Assembly (NCBI GenBank): GCA_019638495.1
Contig: JAHBTQ010000005.1
Coordinates: 124,001 to 188,000 of the forward strand
DNA from: Taibaiella sp.
GTDB lineage: Bacteria; Bacteroidota; Bacteroidia; Chitinophagales; Chitinophagaceae
Direction: 5' to 3'
DNA: 64,000 bases
The notes under the pieces were generated by a model. It ran no database searches. It had not been told where the DNA came from and saw only the letters and a program-made list of their open reading frames with translations. A program made the position numbers and the translations under genes. Shown piece by piece: positions 42,064 through 51,604 of the stretch. Every line of letters begins with the position of its first letter. The first letter of the stretch is position 1.

Positions 42064-43396
42064 CTTCTTTGTCTATAGGTATCTGCGACACTTTTATCCT
42101 TGGCTTGCGCGGCTTCTTCGGTGCAACTTCTTCATTTGCTTCAGTTCCCTTCAGTGCCGCTACTGCCACTTGTTCAGTCTCCCCGTTAGCCGCGGCCTCT
42201 TCCGCAGCTGCTGCTTCAGCCATAGCTTTAGCGGCATTCTTACGCTCACCCTCCATATCATCTACATACTTGCTCACACTAAGAATGATACCAATAGCAA
42301 TACTTGTGAACCAAATCGACGAGCCTCCCATGCTTATCATGGGTAGCGTAAGTCCGGTAACGGGCACAAGGTGTACATTCACCGCCATGTTCAGCATTGC
42401 CTGGAATACCAGTGTAATGCTCAAGCCCACTGCCAGGAACGCGCCGAATGCAAACGGGCATCGCTTAAAGATGACCACACTTCGCCACAGAAATAGCAGG
42501 TACAGCATCACCACTACGCCTCCACCTATAAGCCCATACTCCTCTATAATGATTGCGAAAATGAAGTCAGAATAAGGGTGTGGCAAAAAGTTCTTCTGCT
42601 GGCTCTGCCCTGGTCCGCGACCAGCAATACCGCCATTCGCAATAGCTATCTTGGCCTGTTCCACCTGGTACACATCCTGGTGCTTGTTGTCCTTCTTGGT
42701 GTCGCTGGTAAAATCCTTGATACGTTGTTCCCAGGTGGCAGCACGGCCAAAACCCGTGAGCTTTGACACAGTAAATAATACCGAAAGGCAAACCAACCCT
42801 GCCAGCGCCAGGAAGCCAAGGTGCTTCACCTGCACACGACCTATAAAGAACACGATGCTACAGGTAAATCCCAGCATAAGCGCCGTAGATAGGTTTGCCG
42901 GGGCAATGAGCGCACAAGTGATGAGCATAGGCAGCAGCACAGGCACGAAACCCTTTCGAAAATCCTTGATCACATCCTGCTTTATACTGAGTATTCGCGC
43001 TATGAACATAAACAAGGCCAGCTTGGCCAGGTCTGATGTCTGGAACGTAAGATTGATAACCGGGAGCTTTATCCAACGCGAACCCTCGTTGAGGCTTGTA
43101 CCAAAAAACAGCGTATACACAAGCAAAGGCAGGCTCACCAGGTAGAGCACCACGGCCCAGCGGGCAAAACGGGTATAGTTTATCCGATGAACATAGTAGA
43201 TGATTATAAGACCCAGCCCCAATACCATTACCTGTTTTGCCAGGTAGTAGCCGGAGTTCTTCTCCATCCTGTAGGCGAGTGAACCCGTGGAGCTATACAC
43301 AGCCAGCAGGCTGATAAATGACAGTACCAGCACAACGGCCCATATGACCTTGTCACCCTTCGTCTTCGTCAGCAAATACTTCATTTGGTCTGCCAT
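42056..43396 (-). CDS. ftsW: SEDS peptidoglycan polymerase FtsW
   Basis: 446 residues with about ten membrane helices. Conserved SEDS features include Tyr-Ser-Ser near the N terminus, the Pro-His-Pro-Tyr-Ser-Asp-Phe-Ile-Phe segment, and Ser-Met-Gly-Gly-Ser near residue 360. The last ~75 residues are charged, Glu/Ala then Lys/Arg/Pro rich, and cytoplasmic. Its place between murD and murG and next to ftsI supports FtsW rather than RodA. It polymerises lipid II together with the FtsI transpeptidase. Confidence 0.94.
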   Translation of the reverse strand: MADQMKYLLTKTKGDKVIWAVVLVLSFISLLAVYSSTGSLAYRMEKNSGYYLAKQVMVLGLGLIIIYYVHRINYTRFARWAVVLYLVSLPLLVYTLFFGTSLNEGSRWIKLPVINLTFQTSDLAKLALFMFIARILSIKQDVIKDFRKGFVPVLLPMLITCALIAPANLSTALMLGFTCSIVFFIGRVQVKHLGFLALAGLVCLSVLFTVSKLTGFGRAATWEQRIKDFTSDTKKDNKHQDVYQVEQAKIAIANGGIAGRGPGQSQQKNFLPHPYSDFIFAIIIEEYGLIGGGVVVMLYLLFLWRSVVIFKRCPFAFGAFLAVGLSITLVFQAMLNMAVNVHLVPVTGLTLPMISMGGSSIWFTSIAIGIILSVSKYVDDMEGERKNAAKAMAEAAAAEEAAANGETEQVAVAALKGTEANEEVAPKKPRKPRIKVSQIPIDKEDE

Positions 43397-43421
43397 AGCT
43401 CCCTATTTTACTTTGTGCTTA

Positions 43422-44777
43422 TTACAGGCTGCGCACGGCCTCCTTGAACTGTGCACCCCTGTCCTCAAAATTGTTGAAACGGTCAAAGCTGGCACATGCA
43501 GGTGCAAGCAACACTACATCGCCCGTTTCAGCACATGCGTAAGCAGCGTGAACCGCTTCGGCTGCGCCATTGGTTTCAATGATGGTATCTACCATGCTGT
43601 CAAATGCATCGTGTATGGGCTGGTTGTTCACACCCAGGCAAATGATCGCCTTCACCTTCTTGCGCACCAGGTCCATGATCTCTGTATAATCATTTCCCTT
43701 GTCCTGGCCGCCCAATATCAGGATAGTAGGCTTATCCATACTTTCCAGCGCAAACCACACCGAGTTTACGTTGGTGGCCTTGCTGTCGTTTATGAAATCA
43801 ACACCACGTATGGTCGCCACAAACTCAAGCCTGTGCTCCAGACCCTTGAAACGGGTAAACGTCTCCCTTAATTTCTCCTTCCTGATTCCTGCTATACGTG
43901 CAGATATCCCCGCTGCCATACTGTTGTATTGATTGTGTTTACCCCTGAGCGCCAGGTCGTGTATCGACATGTCGAAGTAGTCTCCGCCATACAACAACCG
44001 CATGTTGTCATCGTGGATAGATCCGCCGTCATTACCTGTAGTGTTATCGTTCATCGTGAAATAAATTGTAGTTGCGTTAATGGAATGAGTAGACAGGTAT
44101 TCTTGTATTGCCTTATCGTCCCTGTTCACGATAAAGTAGTCTTGGTTAGTCTGATTCTCTGCTATTCTGAACTTCGATGCCACATAGTTCTCAAACTTGT
44201 AGTCATACCGGTCCAGGTGATCCGGAGTAATGTTCAGCAGAATGCTGATATCCGGTTTGAACTGATGAATATCATCAAGCTGAAAGCTGCTTATCTCCAT
44301 CACATACCATGCACATGGCTTTTCAGCTATCTGCCTCGCAAAGCTGTATCCTATGTTACCTACCAGCGCCACATCCAGCCCCGCATCTTTGAAGATCGTA
44401 TAGGTGAGCATTGTAGTTGTGCTCTTGCCATTGCTGCCAGTAATGGCTACTATCTTGCTGCCGCCTTTGTAGCGATAGCCAAACTCTATCTCGCTGCACA
44501 CCTCTATTCCCGCGCCGCGCACCTTCTTCATGACCTCGGTCTTGTCACTGATGCCGGGGCTCTTCACCAGGCAATCTGCGCTCAGCACCTTCTCTACGGT
44601 GTGTGCACCTTCTTCGTACACGATACCGTGCTCATCCAGCACCGACTTGAATGACGGCTTGATCTTACCACCATCACTCACAAATACGTCCCAGCCCCGT
44701 TGCTTACCGAGCACGGCAGCACCAACACCGCTCTCTGCGGCACCCAGTATCACCAGCCTTTTGTTGTTCGTGCTCAT
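43422..44777 (-). CDS. murD: UDP-N-acetylmuramoyl-L-alanine--D-glutamate ligase MurD
   Basis: 451 residues, normal length. It has Leu-Gly-Ala-Ala-Glu-Ser-Gly-Val-Gly, Ile-Thr-Gly-Ser-Asn-Gly-Lys-Ser-Thr-Thr (ATP), Asn-Ile-Thr-Pro-Asp-His-Leu-Asp-Arg, and Asn-Asp-Ser-Lys-Ala-Thr-Asn near residue 320. It adds D-glutamate to UDP-MurNAc-L-Ala. The gap to mraY is two bases; 25 bases to ftsW. Confidence 0.98.
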   Translation of the reverse strand: MSTNNKRLVILGAAESGVGAAVLGKQRGWDVFVSDGGKIKPSFKSVLDEHGIVYEEGAHTVEKVLSADCLVKSPGISDKTEVMKKVRGAGIEVCSEIEFGYRYKGGSKIVAITGSNGKSTTTMLTYTIFKDAGLDVALVGNIGYSFARQIAEKPCAWYVMEISSFQLDDIHQFKPDISILLNITPDHLDRYDYKFENYVASKFRIAENQTNQDYFIVNRDDKAIQEYLSTHSINATTIYFTMNDNTTGNDGGSIHDDNMRLLYGGDYFDMSIHDLALRGKHNQYNSMAAGISARIAGIRKEKLRETFTRFKGLEHRLEFVATIRGVDFINDSKATNVNSVWFALESMDKPTILILGGQDKGNDYTEIMDLVRKKVKAIICLGVNNQPIHDAFDSMVDTIIETNGAAEAVHAAYACAETGDVVLLAPACASFDRFNNFEDRGAQFKEAVRSL

Positions 44778-44779
44778 TG

Positions 44780-46051
44780 TTATTGCAACTTCAGCGTTAC
44801 TATGCTCATTATGGCCAGCATAATGCCCACTATCCAGAATCGGGTTACGATCTTCGCCTCATGATATCCTTTCTTCTGAAAATGATGATGAAGCGGCGAC
44901 ATCAGGAATATCCTCCTACCTTCTCCATACTTTTTCTTTGTCCTTTTGAAATACCAAACCTGGAGTATCACAGATAGATTCTCTACCAGGAATATGCCAC
45001 AAATGATGGGTATCAGCAGTTCCTTACGAACGATAATAGCAAGCGATGCGATAATGCCCCCCAATGCAAGGCTACCTGTGTCACCCATAAACACCTGCGC
45101 AGGATAGGCATTGTACCAAAGGAAGCCCACACATGCTCCTACAAAAGCACCGATGAATATGGATAGCTCGCCAAGGTTTGGAATGTCCATAATACCGAGG
45201 TAGCCGGCAAAAATGTAGTTACCGGAAACGTATGCAAACACTCCCAGGCAAATGCCTATGATCGCCGATGTGCCGGTTGCAAGCCCATCTATTCCGTCTG
45301 TAAGATTGGCTCCGTTAGAAACAGCAGCTATAATGAAGATGACGAACAGAATGTAGATAATAGGCGTTAACACACCTACATACTTCTCGCCGAATATGCT
45401 CGCTATCTTTTCATACCTAAACTCGTGCGACTTCAGGAAAGGGATTGTAGTTGTTGCGGTACGCACCTGAACAAATGTGTGCTCATTGCCTTTCTCATCC
45501 TTACGCACATACTTTCCAGGCATTACCTGCTCTGCAGCGCTATACACGCCCTCCTGCCCTTTGGTCACTTCCCTGCTTATCACCACATGCTCATTGAAGT
45601 ACATGGTAGCGCCGATAATGATACCAAGCCCTACCTGGCCCATTATCTTAAACTTGCCTGCAAGCCCTTCCTTGTTCTTCTTGAATACCTTTATATAGTC
45701 ATCCAGGAAACCTACAATACCCAGCCACACTGTTGATACAAGCATCAGCACTATGTACACGTTGAACACTCGTGCAAACAGCAATGTCGGTATCAATATT
45801 GCCCCAAGTATTATAATACCACCCATGGTTGGCGTTCCTTTCTTCTGCTGCTCACCAGCAAGGCCCAGGTCACGGACTGTCTCACCTATTTGCTTCCTCC
45901 TGAGGAAGTCTATAAGCCTGCGGCCAAACACCATGGAGATAGTCAGGGAAAGAATAATCGCCATCGCTGCCCGGAACGTAATGTAATTGAACAGCCCCGC
46001 ACCACTCAGGTGGAACGTGTCGCGCAGGTATGTGAACAAATAGTACAGCAT
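44780..46051 (-). CDS. mraY: Phospho-N-acetylmuramoyl-pentapeptide transferase MraY
   Basis: 423 residues, longer than the ~360 of E. coli because of a periplasmic insert around residues 145-210, which is common in Bacteroidota. About ten membrane helices; motifs [28 protein letters not shown] and [10 protein letters not shown]. Makes lipid I from UDP-MurNAc-pentapeptide and undecaprenyl phosphate. Six bases after murE. Confidence 0.98.
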   Translation of the reverse strand: MLYYLFTYLRDTFHLSGAGLFNYITFRAAMAIILSLTISMVFGRRLIDFLRRKQIGETVRDLGLAGEQQKKGTPTMGGIIILGAILIPTLLFARVFNVYIVLMLVSTVWLGIVGFLDDYIKVFKKNKEGLAGKFKIMGQVGLGIIIGATMYFNEHVVISREVTKGQEGVYSAAEQVMPGKYVRKDEKGNEHTFVQVRTATTTIPFLKSHEFRYEKIASIFGEKYVGVLTPIIYILFVIFIIAAVSNGANLTDGIDGLATGTSAIIGICLGVFAYVSGNYIFAGYLGIMDIPNLGELSIFIGAFVGACVGFLWYNAYPAQVFMGDTGSLALGGIIASLAIIVRKELLIPIICGIFLVENLSVILQVWYFKRTKKKYGEGRRIFLMSPLHHHFQKKGYHEAKIVTRFWIVGIMLAIMSIVTLKLQ

Positions 46052-46057
46052 CCGGTT

Positions 46058-47524
46058 TTACTTATTAAGCAGTTCAAATGTTTCTTTCAATACTTCCAGG
46101 TCGTCAAAGTGATGTTTCACGCCCTTTATCTCCTGGTAATTCTCGTGTCCCTTACCCGCCACCAATATCACATCGCCGGCGTTAGACAGAGAGCATGCTA
46201 CTTTAATCGCTTCACGCCTGTCGGTTATGCGCAGGCATTTGCGACGCTGCACACCGGTTAGCTCAGACTCCATTGCATTCAATATCGCTTCCGGGTCTTC
46301 ACTCCGCGGGTTGTCTGATGTTAGTATCGCCTTGTCGCTGTGCTCGCAGGCCACCTGTCCCATTATCGGGCGCTTTGTAGTGTCCCTGTCGCCGCCGCAG
46401 CCTATCACGGTTACCAACTGCTGACCGTTTGTCCTGAGCTGGTTTATTGTGGCAAGCACATTTATCAGTGCGTCCGGCGTATGCGCGTAGTCCACTATGC
46501 CCAGCACCTTTTCTTTAGGCGATATAATAGTCTCAAAACGCCCACGTGCACCATGCAAACCACTCAGCACTGCCAATACCTGCACCGGATCAGCGCCCAG
46601 CAATTTTGCAGCGCCATACACACCCAATAAGTTATAGGCGTTAAAAGTGCCTATCATCCTGAAGTGCGCCTCATATCCATCCACCATCATTACCAGCCCG
46701 GTAAGGTTATTTTCAAGCACCTTACCTTTCACCGTCGCCGGCACTTTCAGGCTATAGGTGTTTCGGCTCGCCGCAGTATTCTGCAACATCACCATTCCTC
46801 GCTTATCGTCAGCGTTTGTAAGTGAAAATGCATCTGCCGACAGGCCGTCGAAGAACATCTTCTTCACCCGTATATACTCGTCAAACGACTTGTGATAGTC
46901 GAGATGGTCGTGTGTAATATTGGTAAATATCCCCCCTGCAAATCGCACACCCGCTATCCTGTGTTGATGAATAGCGTGTGAGCTCACCTCCATAAAGGCA
47001 TAAGCACATCCCGCGTCAGCCATCCGGCGCAGCATAGCATGCACAGAAATAGCATCTGGCGTAGTATGCGTAGATGGCAATACTTCTGTATGAATGTGGT
47101 TCTGCACAGTAGATAGCAGGCCGCATTTATTACCCATAGCTTCAAAGAGCTGGTAGAGAAGCGTTGCCGTAGTGGTTTTGCCGTTTGTCCCTGTCACGCC
47201 TACCACCTTCATTTCTGCCGATGGGCTATCGTAAAACGCATCGGCAATCATACCAACAGCAGCACCGCTGTCTTTAACCTGTATATAAGTCACCCCTTCA
47301 GCCTTTACTTCCGGCATGCGCTCGCATACAATAGTTGTAGCACCCAGTTCAACAGCCTTACTTATAAAGTAATGACCATCTACAGTGGTGCCCGGTACCG
47401 CTATAAACACACTTCCGTTCACTACCTTCCGCGAGTCAATGCACAGCCCTGCCACCTCTATCGTGGTTGGGCCTTGCACGTTCATCGTAGGCACCCGGTT
47501 TAGTATGTCTTTCAGCAGCTTCAT
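46058..47524 (-). CDS. murE: UDP-MurNAc-tripeptide ligase MurE, meso-diaminopimelate type
   Basis: 488 residues. Gly-Thr-Asn-Gly-Lys-Thr-Thr (ATP) near residue 112, His-Thr-Thr-Pro-Asp, and Thr-Ser-Asp-Asn-Pro-Arg-Ser-Glu-Asp-Pro near residue 405. The Asp-Asn-Pro-Arg motif is the known marker for meso-diaminopimelate specificity, so the peptidoglycan should be of the DAP type. Start ATG shares one base with the ftsI stop. murF, the next enzyme, is not in the cluster. Confidence 0.97.
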   Translation of the reverse strand: MKLLKDILNRVPTMNVQGPTTIEVAGLCIDSRKVVNGSVFIAVPGTTVDGHYFISKAVELGATTIVCERMPEVKAEGVTYIQVKDSGAAVGMIADAFYDSPSAEMKVVGVTGTNGKTTTATLLYQLFEAMGNKCGLLSTVQNHIHTEVLPSTHTTPDAISVHAMLRRMADAGCAYAFMEVSSHAIHQHRIAGVRFAGGIFTNITHDHLDYHKSFDEYIRVKKMFFDGLSADAFSLTNADDKRGMVMLQNTAASRNTYSLKVPATVKGKVLENNLTGLVMMVDGYEAHFRMIGTFNAYNLLGVYGAAKLLGADPVQVLAVLSGLHGARGRFETIISPKEKVLGIVDYAHTPDALINVLATINQLRTNGQQLVTVIGCGGDRDTTKRPIMGQVACEHSDKAILTSDNPRSEDPEAILNAMESELTGVQRRKCLRITDRREAIKVACSLSNAGDVILVAGKGHENYQEIKGVKHHFDDLEVLKETFELLNK

Positions 47525-49638
47525 TATCCTAGTTGCAACAGAATGTTTTGTCCTTTTATCAATCTCGTTCCGGTAGCTACCGACTGTGTCAGCACCTTAC
47601 CCTTGCCAGTTACCTTTACATTAGCGCCATAGCTTTCCAGCATATACACCGCATCCTTCAGTGTCATGCCTGTTACATCAGGCATCACCCCGCGATATAC
47701 ATGTTTCTGCTGCACATCAGCATGTTTGCTGCTGTCCATCACTACCTGCACCATGCGGTTTTTATAATCCATGGCTATTGGCATTCTCTTACCCAGGGCA
47801 CCGAACAATACATCATACGATGCTGCAGTCGCTGCCTTTGCCATTACAACACCAGAGCTGGTACGCGCCATACTGTCCAGCGGCGCCGACCATGAGCCCA
47901 TGTTCTGCGAGAATATCTTATCGGCCACCATCCTGAACACCGGTGCTGCTATCGTTCCTCCGTAGTAGGCAGCCGAGTGTGCCTTAGTGCGTATCACCAC
48001 GCAAATCGTGTATTTGGGATTCTCAAAAGGCATGTAGCCTACATAAGATCCCTGGTACACACCATCTGTATATCTTATGCCCTTATCTGCCACCTGTGCG
48101 GTGCCTGTCTTACCGGCCATAGTATAGTAGGGGGACTCAATTCCCTTACCCGTGCCATCTGTAACTACAGCTCGCGTACACTTACGCAATTGTGCTATCA
48201 CGCTGGAGTCGCCGATCGTAGTTATCACCTTTGGCTCAAAAGTCTTTACGTTGCGGCCATACTCCCTGATGGAACTCACCAGGTAGGGGCGCATCATCTT
48301 GCCATAGTTAGCAACAGCGTTGTATAGCATGCAGGTGTGTAGCGGAGTTATCATTACGCCATATCCTGTAGCCATCCACGGCAGTGTAGTACCGCTCCAA
48401 AGCTTGCTCGATGGGTCTGTAATAAACGACCTGCGCTCGCCCAACAGGTCTATGCCGGTCGGCTGGTCCAGGTGAAGCGCACGCAGATGATCTACATATT
48501 TCTTCGGATTGCTGCGATAGTAGTTATCAGCAAGCTTGGCCATACCCACATTGCTTGAGATGGCGTAAGCCTTCCATATCGGCATCTCGCCGAGACGTGC
48601 ATCCGGGTGAGAATCACTCATGGTTCTGTTACCAAACTGTGCATGACCACCGGTTATGTTCACCGTTTGCTCTACGTTGATTTTTTTGTCCGTCAGTAAC
48701 GATATCAGTGTTGCCAGTTTGAATGTCGATCCCGGCTCGGTAGGTATTGTCGCATAGTTGAAGTCCTCATCATAGCTACCATCGGCCTGGCGCCCGAGAT
48801 TCACCAGCGTGCGGATTTTCCCGGTTGCCACCTCCATCACTATACAGGTACCATACGCACACTCATACTCCTGCAGCTTGCTCAGCAGCGCATGGTAGGC
48901 CACGTTCTGTACATCCATGTCCAGCGTGGTCACTACATCGCGTCCGTTCACAGGATCCACTTCACTGCCGTCTATAGGCACCCATACACTTCCTGTCGAT
49001 TTCTGCACCACCCGGCGGCCATTCTCTCCCTTCAGGTCACGGTTATACTTCGCTTCAAGGCCCGTAATGTTACTGTCACGGAAAACACCGATAGTCCTGC
49101 GCGCCAGCTTATCATATGGCAGCTTACGCTTTTCCCTGGGCTCGGCAAGGAACCCACCACGCGCCTTCCCTTTATTGAATATCGGGAAACCACGCAGCGC
49201 CTCATACTCATAATACTTAAGCTTACGTGCCAGCAGGTAGTATTTGTTCTTGTTATCGTAGGCGTTTACCAGCTCGTCCTTAAACTGTTCTGCGGTTTTG
49301 CCGCTAGACACAAACAGGCTGGCCAGACATAGCGACAGGGTATCTATCTTCTGCTCAAATAATGTAGAGTCAATAACACTAAGGTCCAGGTGTACATCAA
49401 ATTCAGGTATGGACGAGCTCAGCAGTGTACCATCTTCACTTACTATGTTACCACGCTCAGCCTCCAGCACGTCAAATCGCGTATGCATTTCACGCGCCAT
49501 CGAGCGTAGCCTCGGCCCTTCTTTTACTTGTATCAGTGCAGCCTTAATGATAACGGCACAGCCCAGCAGGAAGATGCAGGTGAACGTAATGTACACCCTG
49601 AACCTTATATCCTTCTTTATGTTGGCCTGGCCGCTCAT
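47524..49638 (-). CDS. ftsI: Septal penicillin-binding protein FtsI (PBP3) with PASTA domain
   Basis: 704 residues. A short cytoplasmic tail and one membrane helix (about 12-30) precede the PBP dimerisation domain; the transpeptidase domain has Pro-Gly-Ser-Thr-Phe-Lys (nucleophile, about residue 300), Ser-Ser-Asn and Lys-Thr-Gly-Thr-Ala. A C-terminal PASTA domain (Met-Pro-Asp-Val-Thr-Gly-Met-Thr-Leu-Lys-Asp-Ala, about 640-704) is present. It cross-links septal peptidoglycan and works with FtsW. Overlaps ftsL by four bases (ATGA). Confidence 0.96.
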   Translation of the reverse strand: MSGQANIKKDIRFRVYITFTCIFLLGCAVIIKAALIQVKEGPRLRSMAREMHTRFDVLEAERGNIVSEDGTLLSSSIPEFDVHLDLSVIDSTLFEQKIDTLSLCLASLFVSSGKTAEQFKDELVNAYDNKNKYYLLARKLKYYEYEALRGFPIFNKGKARGGFLAEPREKRKLPYDKLARRTIGVFRDSNITGLEAKYNRDLKGENGRRVVQKSTGSVWVPIDGSEVDPVNGRDVVTTLDMDVQNVAYHALLSKLQEYECAYGTCIVMEVATGKIRTLVNLGRQADGSYDEDFNYATIPTEPGSTFKLATLISLLTDKKINVEQTVNITGGHAQFGNRTMSDSHPDARLGEMPIWKAYAISSNVGMAKLADNYYRSNPKKYVDHLRALHLDQPTGIDLLGERRSFITDPSSKLWSGTTLPWMATGYGVMITPLHTCMLYNAVANYGKMMRPYLVSSIREYGRNVKTFEPKVITTIGDSSVIAQLRKCTRAVVTDGTGKGIESPYYTMAGKTGTAQVADKGIRYTDGVYQGSYVGYMPFENPKYTICVVIRTKAHSAAYYGGTIAAPVFRMVADKIFSQNMGSWSAPLDSMARTSSGVVMAKAATAASYDVLFGALGKRMPIAMDYKNRMVQVVMDSSKHADVQQKHVYRGVMPDVTGMTLKDAVYMLESYGANVKVTGKGKVLTQSVATGTRLIKGQNILLQLG

Positions 49639-49997
49639 TTTTTTGCTTCCTCTATTTTATATGCGGGCATCAGCGATGGCTTCAACCCCAACTTTTCAGC
49701 GTTTTTCATCACCTGCGTTTCCGTCTTCACATACATCAGTTGACTCTTCACGTCCATGTACTTCCAGCGCAGCTCTTTCAGCTCCTTGTTTTTAGCATTC
49801 AGCTCGCGTTGCATGTCTATAGCTCGCTGACTGTTGCTTATATAAAGCACACACAGCAGCACCAGGAACGCCAGGAATGGGATATTATTGACAATTGCTT
49901 TGTAGGAAACCTTCTCCACCAGCGACCTCCAGTCACTGCGAACCCTCTCTGTGGGCACGCCTGCCGTTTGCGGCACATTCTTCTCTTCGCTGCTCAT
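49635..49997 (-). CDS. ftsL: FtsL-like cell division protein
   Basis: 120 residues: ~38-residue cytoplasmic N terminus, one membrane helix (about 40-58, Phe-Leu-Ala-Phe-Leu-Val-Leu-Leu) and a periplasmic coiled coil with Leu-Lys-Glu-Leu-Arg-Trp-Lys-Tyr-Met-Asp. Sequence is poorly conserved in this family; the call rests on size, topology and the position between rsmH and ftsI. It should form the FtsQLB-type scaffold with FtsQ. Confidence 0.88.
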   Translation of the reverse strand: MSSEEKNVPQTAGVPTERVRSDWRSLVEKVSYKAIVNNIPFLAFLVLLCVLYISNSQRAIDMQRELNAKNKELKELRWKYMDVKSQLMYVKTETQVMKNAEKLGLKPSLMPAYKIEEAKK

Positions 49998-50049
49998 TCG
50001 CTCTTTATTATTTATCCCTTACGGGTGTCTTTTCTACTTCTTGGTCATT

Positions 50050-50967
50050 CTAGGAATTCGGAGTATCCCTTCTTTCTCCCACTCTCAGCTTAGCGCTTCT
50101 AGACCTTGGGTTTTGCTTCTGCTCCTCTTCCGTCGGCTCTATCGGTTTGTTGTTCACCGGCTTCATCGGCGGCACTTTTGGCACCTCAAACGGACCCGGC
50201 TCATCCCACCTGCCGTTCCGCATATACTGCTTCACTATCCTGTCTTCCAGCGAGTGAAAGGTGATGATGCTCAATCTACCTCCGGGCTTCAGGCTCGCTG
50301 CCGACTGTTCCAGCAGTTCCTTCAGCACACCCAACTCATCGTTCACCTCTATCCTCAACGCCTGGAACACCTGGGCCAGGTACTTGTTCGGATTGCCCTT
50401 TATCACCGGCCCCAGCATCGCTTTCAGCGCTCCTATTGTTTGCACTTTAGCAGCATTACGATGCGTTACTATGTGCTTTGCCAGTTGCTTCGAGTTCCTC
50501 ACTTCTCCATATTGCTCAAACAACTTGTGCAACTCGTTTTCGCTGTAATCCTTTATCACATCAGCAGCCGTCATTTCACTCCGCTTATCCATCCTCATAT
50601 CCAGCGGCCCTTCAAACCGTGTAGAGAATCCCCGCTCTGCTGTGTCGAACTGAAAAGAACTTACCCCCAGATCTGCCAGTATTCCATCCACCTCTTTATA
50701 TCCATGCAGTCTTAAAAAGCGCCGCAGGTATTTAAAATTTTCAGTCACCGGTATCAGCCTGTCATCCTCCGGTTTGTTTCGCCAGGCATCTGCATCCTGA
50801 TCAAAGGCTATCAGCTTCCCCTCTTTTCCCAGCCGCTCCAGTATCAACCTGCTATGTCCACCGCCACCAAAAGTTGCATCCACATACACACCATCTTCCT
50901 TTATCGCCAGCCCGTCTACCGCCTCTTTCAGCAGCACCGTGGTGTGGTAATGTTGTTGCTCTTCCAT
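50050..50967 (-). CDS. rsmH: 16S rRNA (cytosine(1402)-N4)-methyltransferase RsmH (MraW)
   Basis: About 305 residues from the ATG at 50967, one base after the mraZ stop; an ATG at 50979 adds four residues and would overlap mraZ. Motifs: His-x-x-Val-Leu-Leu-Lys-Glu-Ala, Asp-Ala-Thr-Phe-Gly-Gly-Gly-Gly-His-Ser (SAM site), Ala-Asp-Leu-Gly-Val-Ser-Ser, Gly-Pro-Leu-Asp-Met-Arg-Met and Ile-Thr-Phe-His-Ser-Leu-Glu-Asp-Arg. Methylates C1402 of 16S rRNA; standard second gene of dcw clusters. The last ~30 residues are basic. Confidence 0.97.
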   Translation of the reverse strand: MEEQQHYHTTVLLKEAVDGLAIKEDGVYVDATFGGGGHSRLILERLGKEGKLIAFDQDADAWRNKPEDDRLIPVTENFKYLRRFLRLHGYKEVDGILADLGVSSFQFDTAERGFSTRFEGPLDMRMDKRSEMTAADVIKDYSENELHKLFEQYGEVRNSKQLAKHIVTHRNAAKVQTIGALKAMLGPVIKGNPNKYLAQVFQALRIEVNDELGVLKELLEQSAASLKPGGRLSIITFHSLEDRIVKQYMRNGRWDEPGPFEVPKVPPMKPVNNKPIEPTEEEQKQNPRSRSAKLRVGERRDTPNS

Positions 50968-50968
50968 G

Positions 50969-51439
50969 CTATATACCATCAAATGGGTTACCTATATCAG
51001 CCGCTACACTGTCTGCCAGGTCACTATACCCACCTGCATGTTGTTCCTGGTACTTATAATACTTATCTTTATCCCACAGTTCCAGTTTGTTTCCCTGGCC
51101 CGTAAGAACCGCATCTTTCGTTATGCCCGCATATTCCAGTAGCGCCTTTGTTATCAGCACCCTGTCAGCTGTGTCAGGCTCTACTACGTTTGCACCGGAT
51201 AGAAACATGCGCTTGAACCTTCTTACTTCTTCTTTAAAGTCATTCAGCTTGCTCACCTTGTCATATAGCACGTCCCATACGTTCTTGGTGTATATGGTTA
51301 CGCACGGCTCCATGCCTTTTTTTACTACAAGCTCTTTCACGCCTTCAGGCAGTTGTTTCCTCACCGAAGCCGGCAGCAGGAAACGCCCCTTGGCGTCTAC
51401 AGTTACCTCAGTTTCAACAAGAAAATTTACTACCGACAT
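50969..51439 (-). CDS. mraZ: Transcriptional regulator MraZ
   Basis: 156 residues from the ATG at 51439; reading on to 51481 would run into the operator array and lacks homology. Two SpoVT/AbrB-like MraZ repeats are visible, the first with Val-Asp-Ala-Lys-Gly-Arg-Phe-Leu-Leu-Pro-Ala-Ser-Val-Arg, the second with Asp-Arg-Val-Leu-Ile-Thr-Lys-Ala-Leu-Leu and Leu-Thr-Gly-Gln-Gly-Asn-Lys-Leu-Glu-Leu-Trp. MraZ forms a ring and controls its own cluster by binding short repeats with 10-bp period; such an array is present just upstream. Confidence 0.97.
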   Translation of the reverse strand: MSVVNFLVETEVTVDAKGRFLLPASVRKQLPEGVKELVVKKGMEPCVTIYTKNVWDVLYDKVSKLNDFKEEVRRFKRMFLSGANVVEPDTADRVLITKALLEYAGITKDAVLTGQGNKLELWDKDKYYKYQEQHAGGYSDLADSVAADIGNPFDGI

Positions 51440-51451
51440 GAAATATGGATG

Positions 51452-51491
51452 AATAAGACACAAAATAACACTTTTTACCACTTACTTTCAC
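51452..51491 (-). promoter_or_regulatory. Candidate MraZ operator: four GTG units at exact 10-bp period
   Basis: On the minus strand the four consecutive 10-mers are GTGAAAGTAA, GTGGTAAAAA, GTGTTATTTT and GTGTCTTATT. The array ends 12 bases before the mraZ ATG and covers the likely -7 box. Known MraZ sites in E. coli (TGGGN units) and Mollicutes (AAAGTG units) also repeat every 10 bp. Confidence 0.65.
51461..51468 (-). promoter_or_regulatory. Candidate -7 box of the dcw cluster
   Basis: TTATTTTG on the minus strand, one mismatch to TAnnTTTG, 21 bases before the mraZ ATG and inside the GTG array, so bound MraZ would block it. Confidence 0.45.
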
Positions 51492-51500
51492 CAAACAGGG

Positions 51501-51533
51501 GGTCACATATTTTTCCACACCCCATATATGACC
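51501..51533. promoter_or_regulatory. 10-bp inverted repeat upstream of the mraZ array
   Basis: GGTCACATAT (51501-51510) and ATATATGACC (51524-51533) are inverted with 9 of 10 positions paired and a 13-base spacer. It lies directly upstream of the MraZ-like array and may be the site of a second regulator. Confidence 0.5.
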
Positions 51534-51604
51534 TGAAACCCTTTACAGGCGTGCGTTTAGGTGCATTTTCAACTGAAAATTGAATAATCAGATGTTAATA
51601 ACTC

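Noticed and set aside
43929..44654. 241-codon plus-strand frame opposite murD (and similar long frames opposite murG, murC, ftsI and rsmH)
   Set aside because: Mirror frames caused by codon use of the dcw genes; no family resemblance.
45440..45640. MraY insertion as an added domain
   Set aside because: MraY of Bacteroidota commonly carries a periplasmic insert here; catalytic motifs are all intact.
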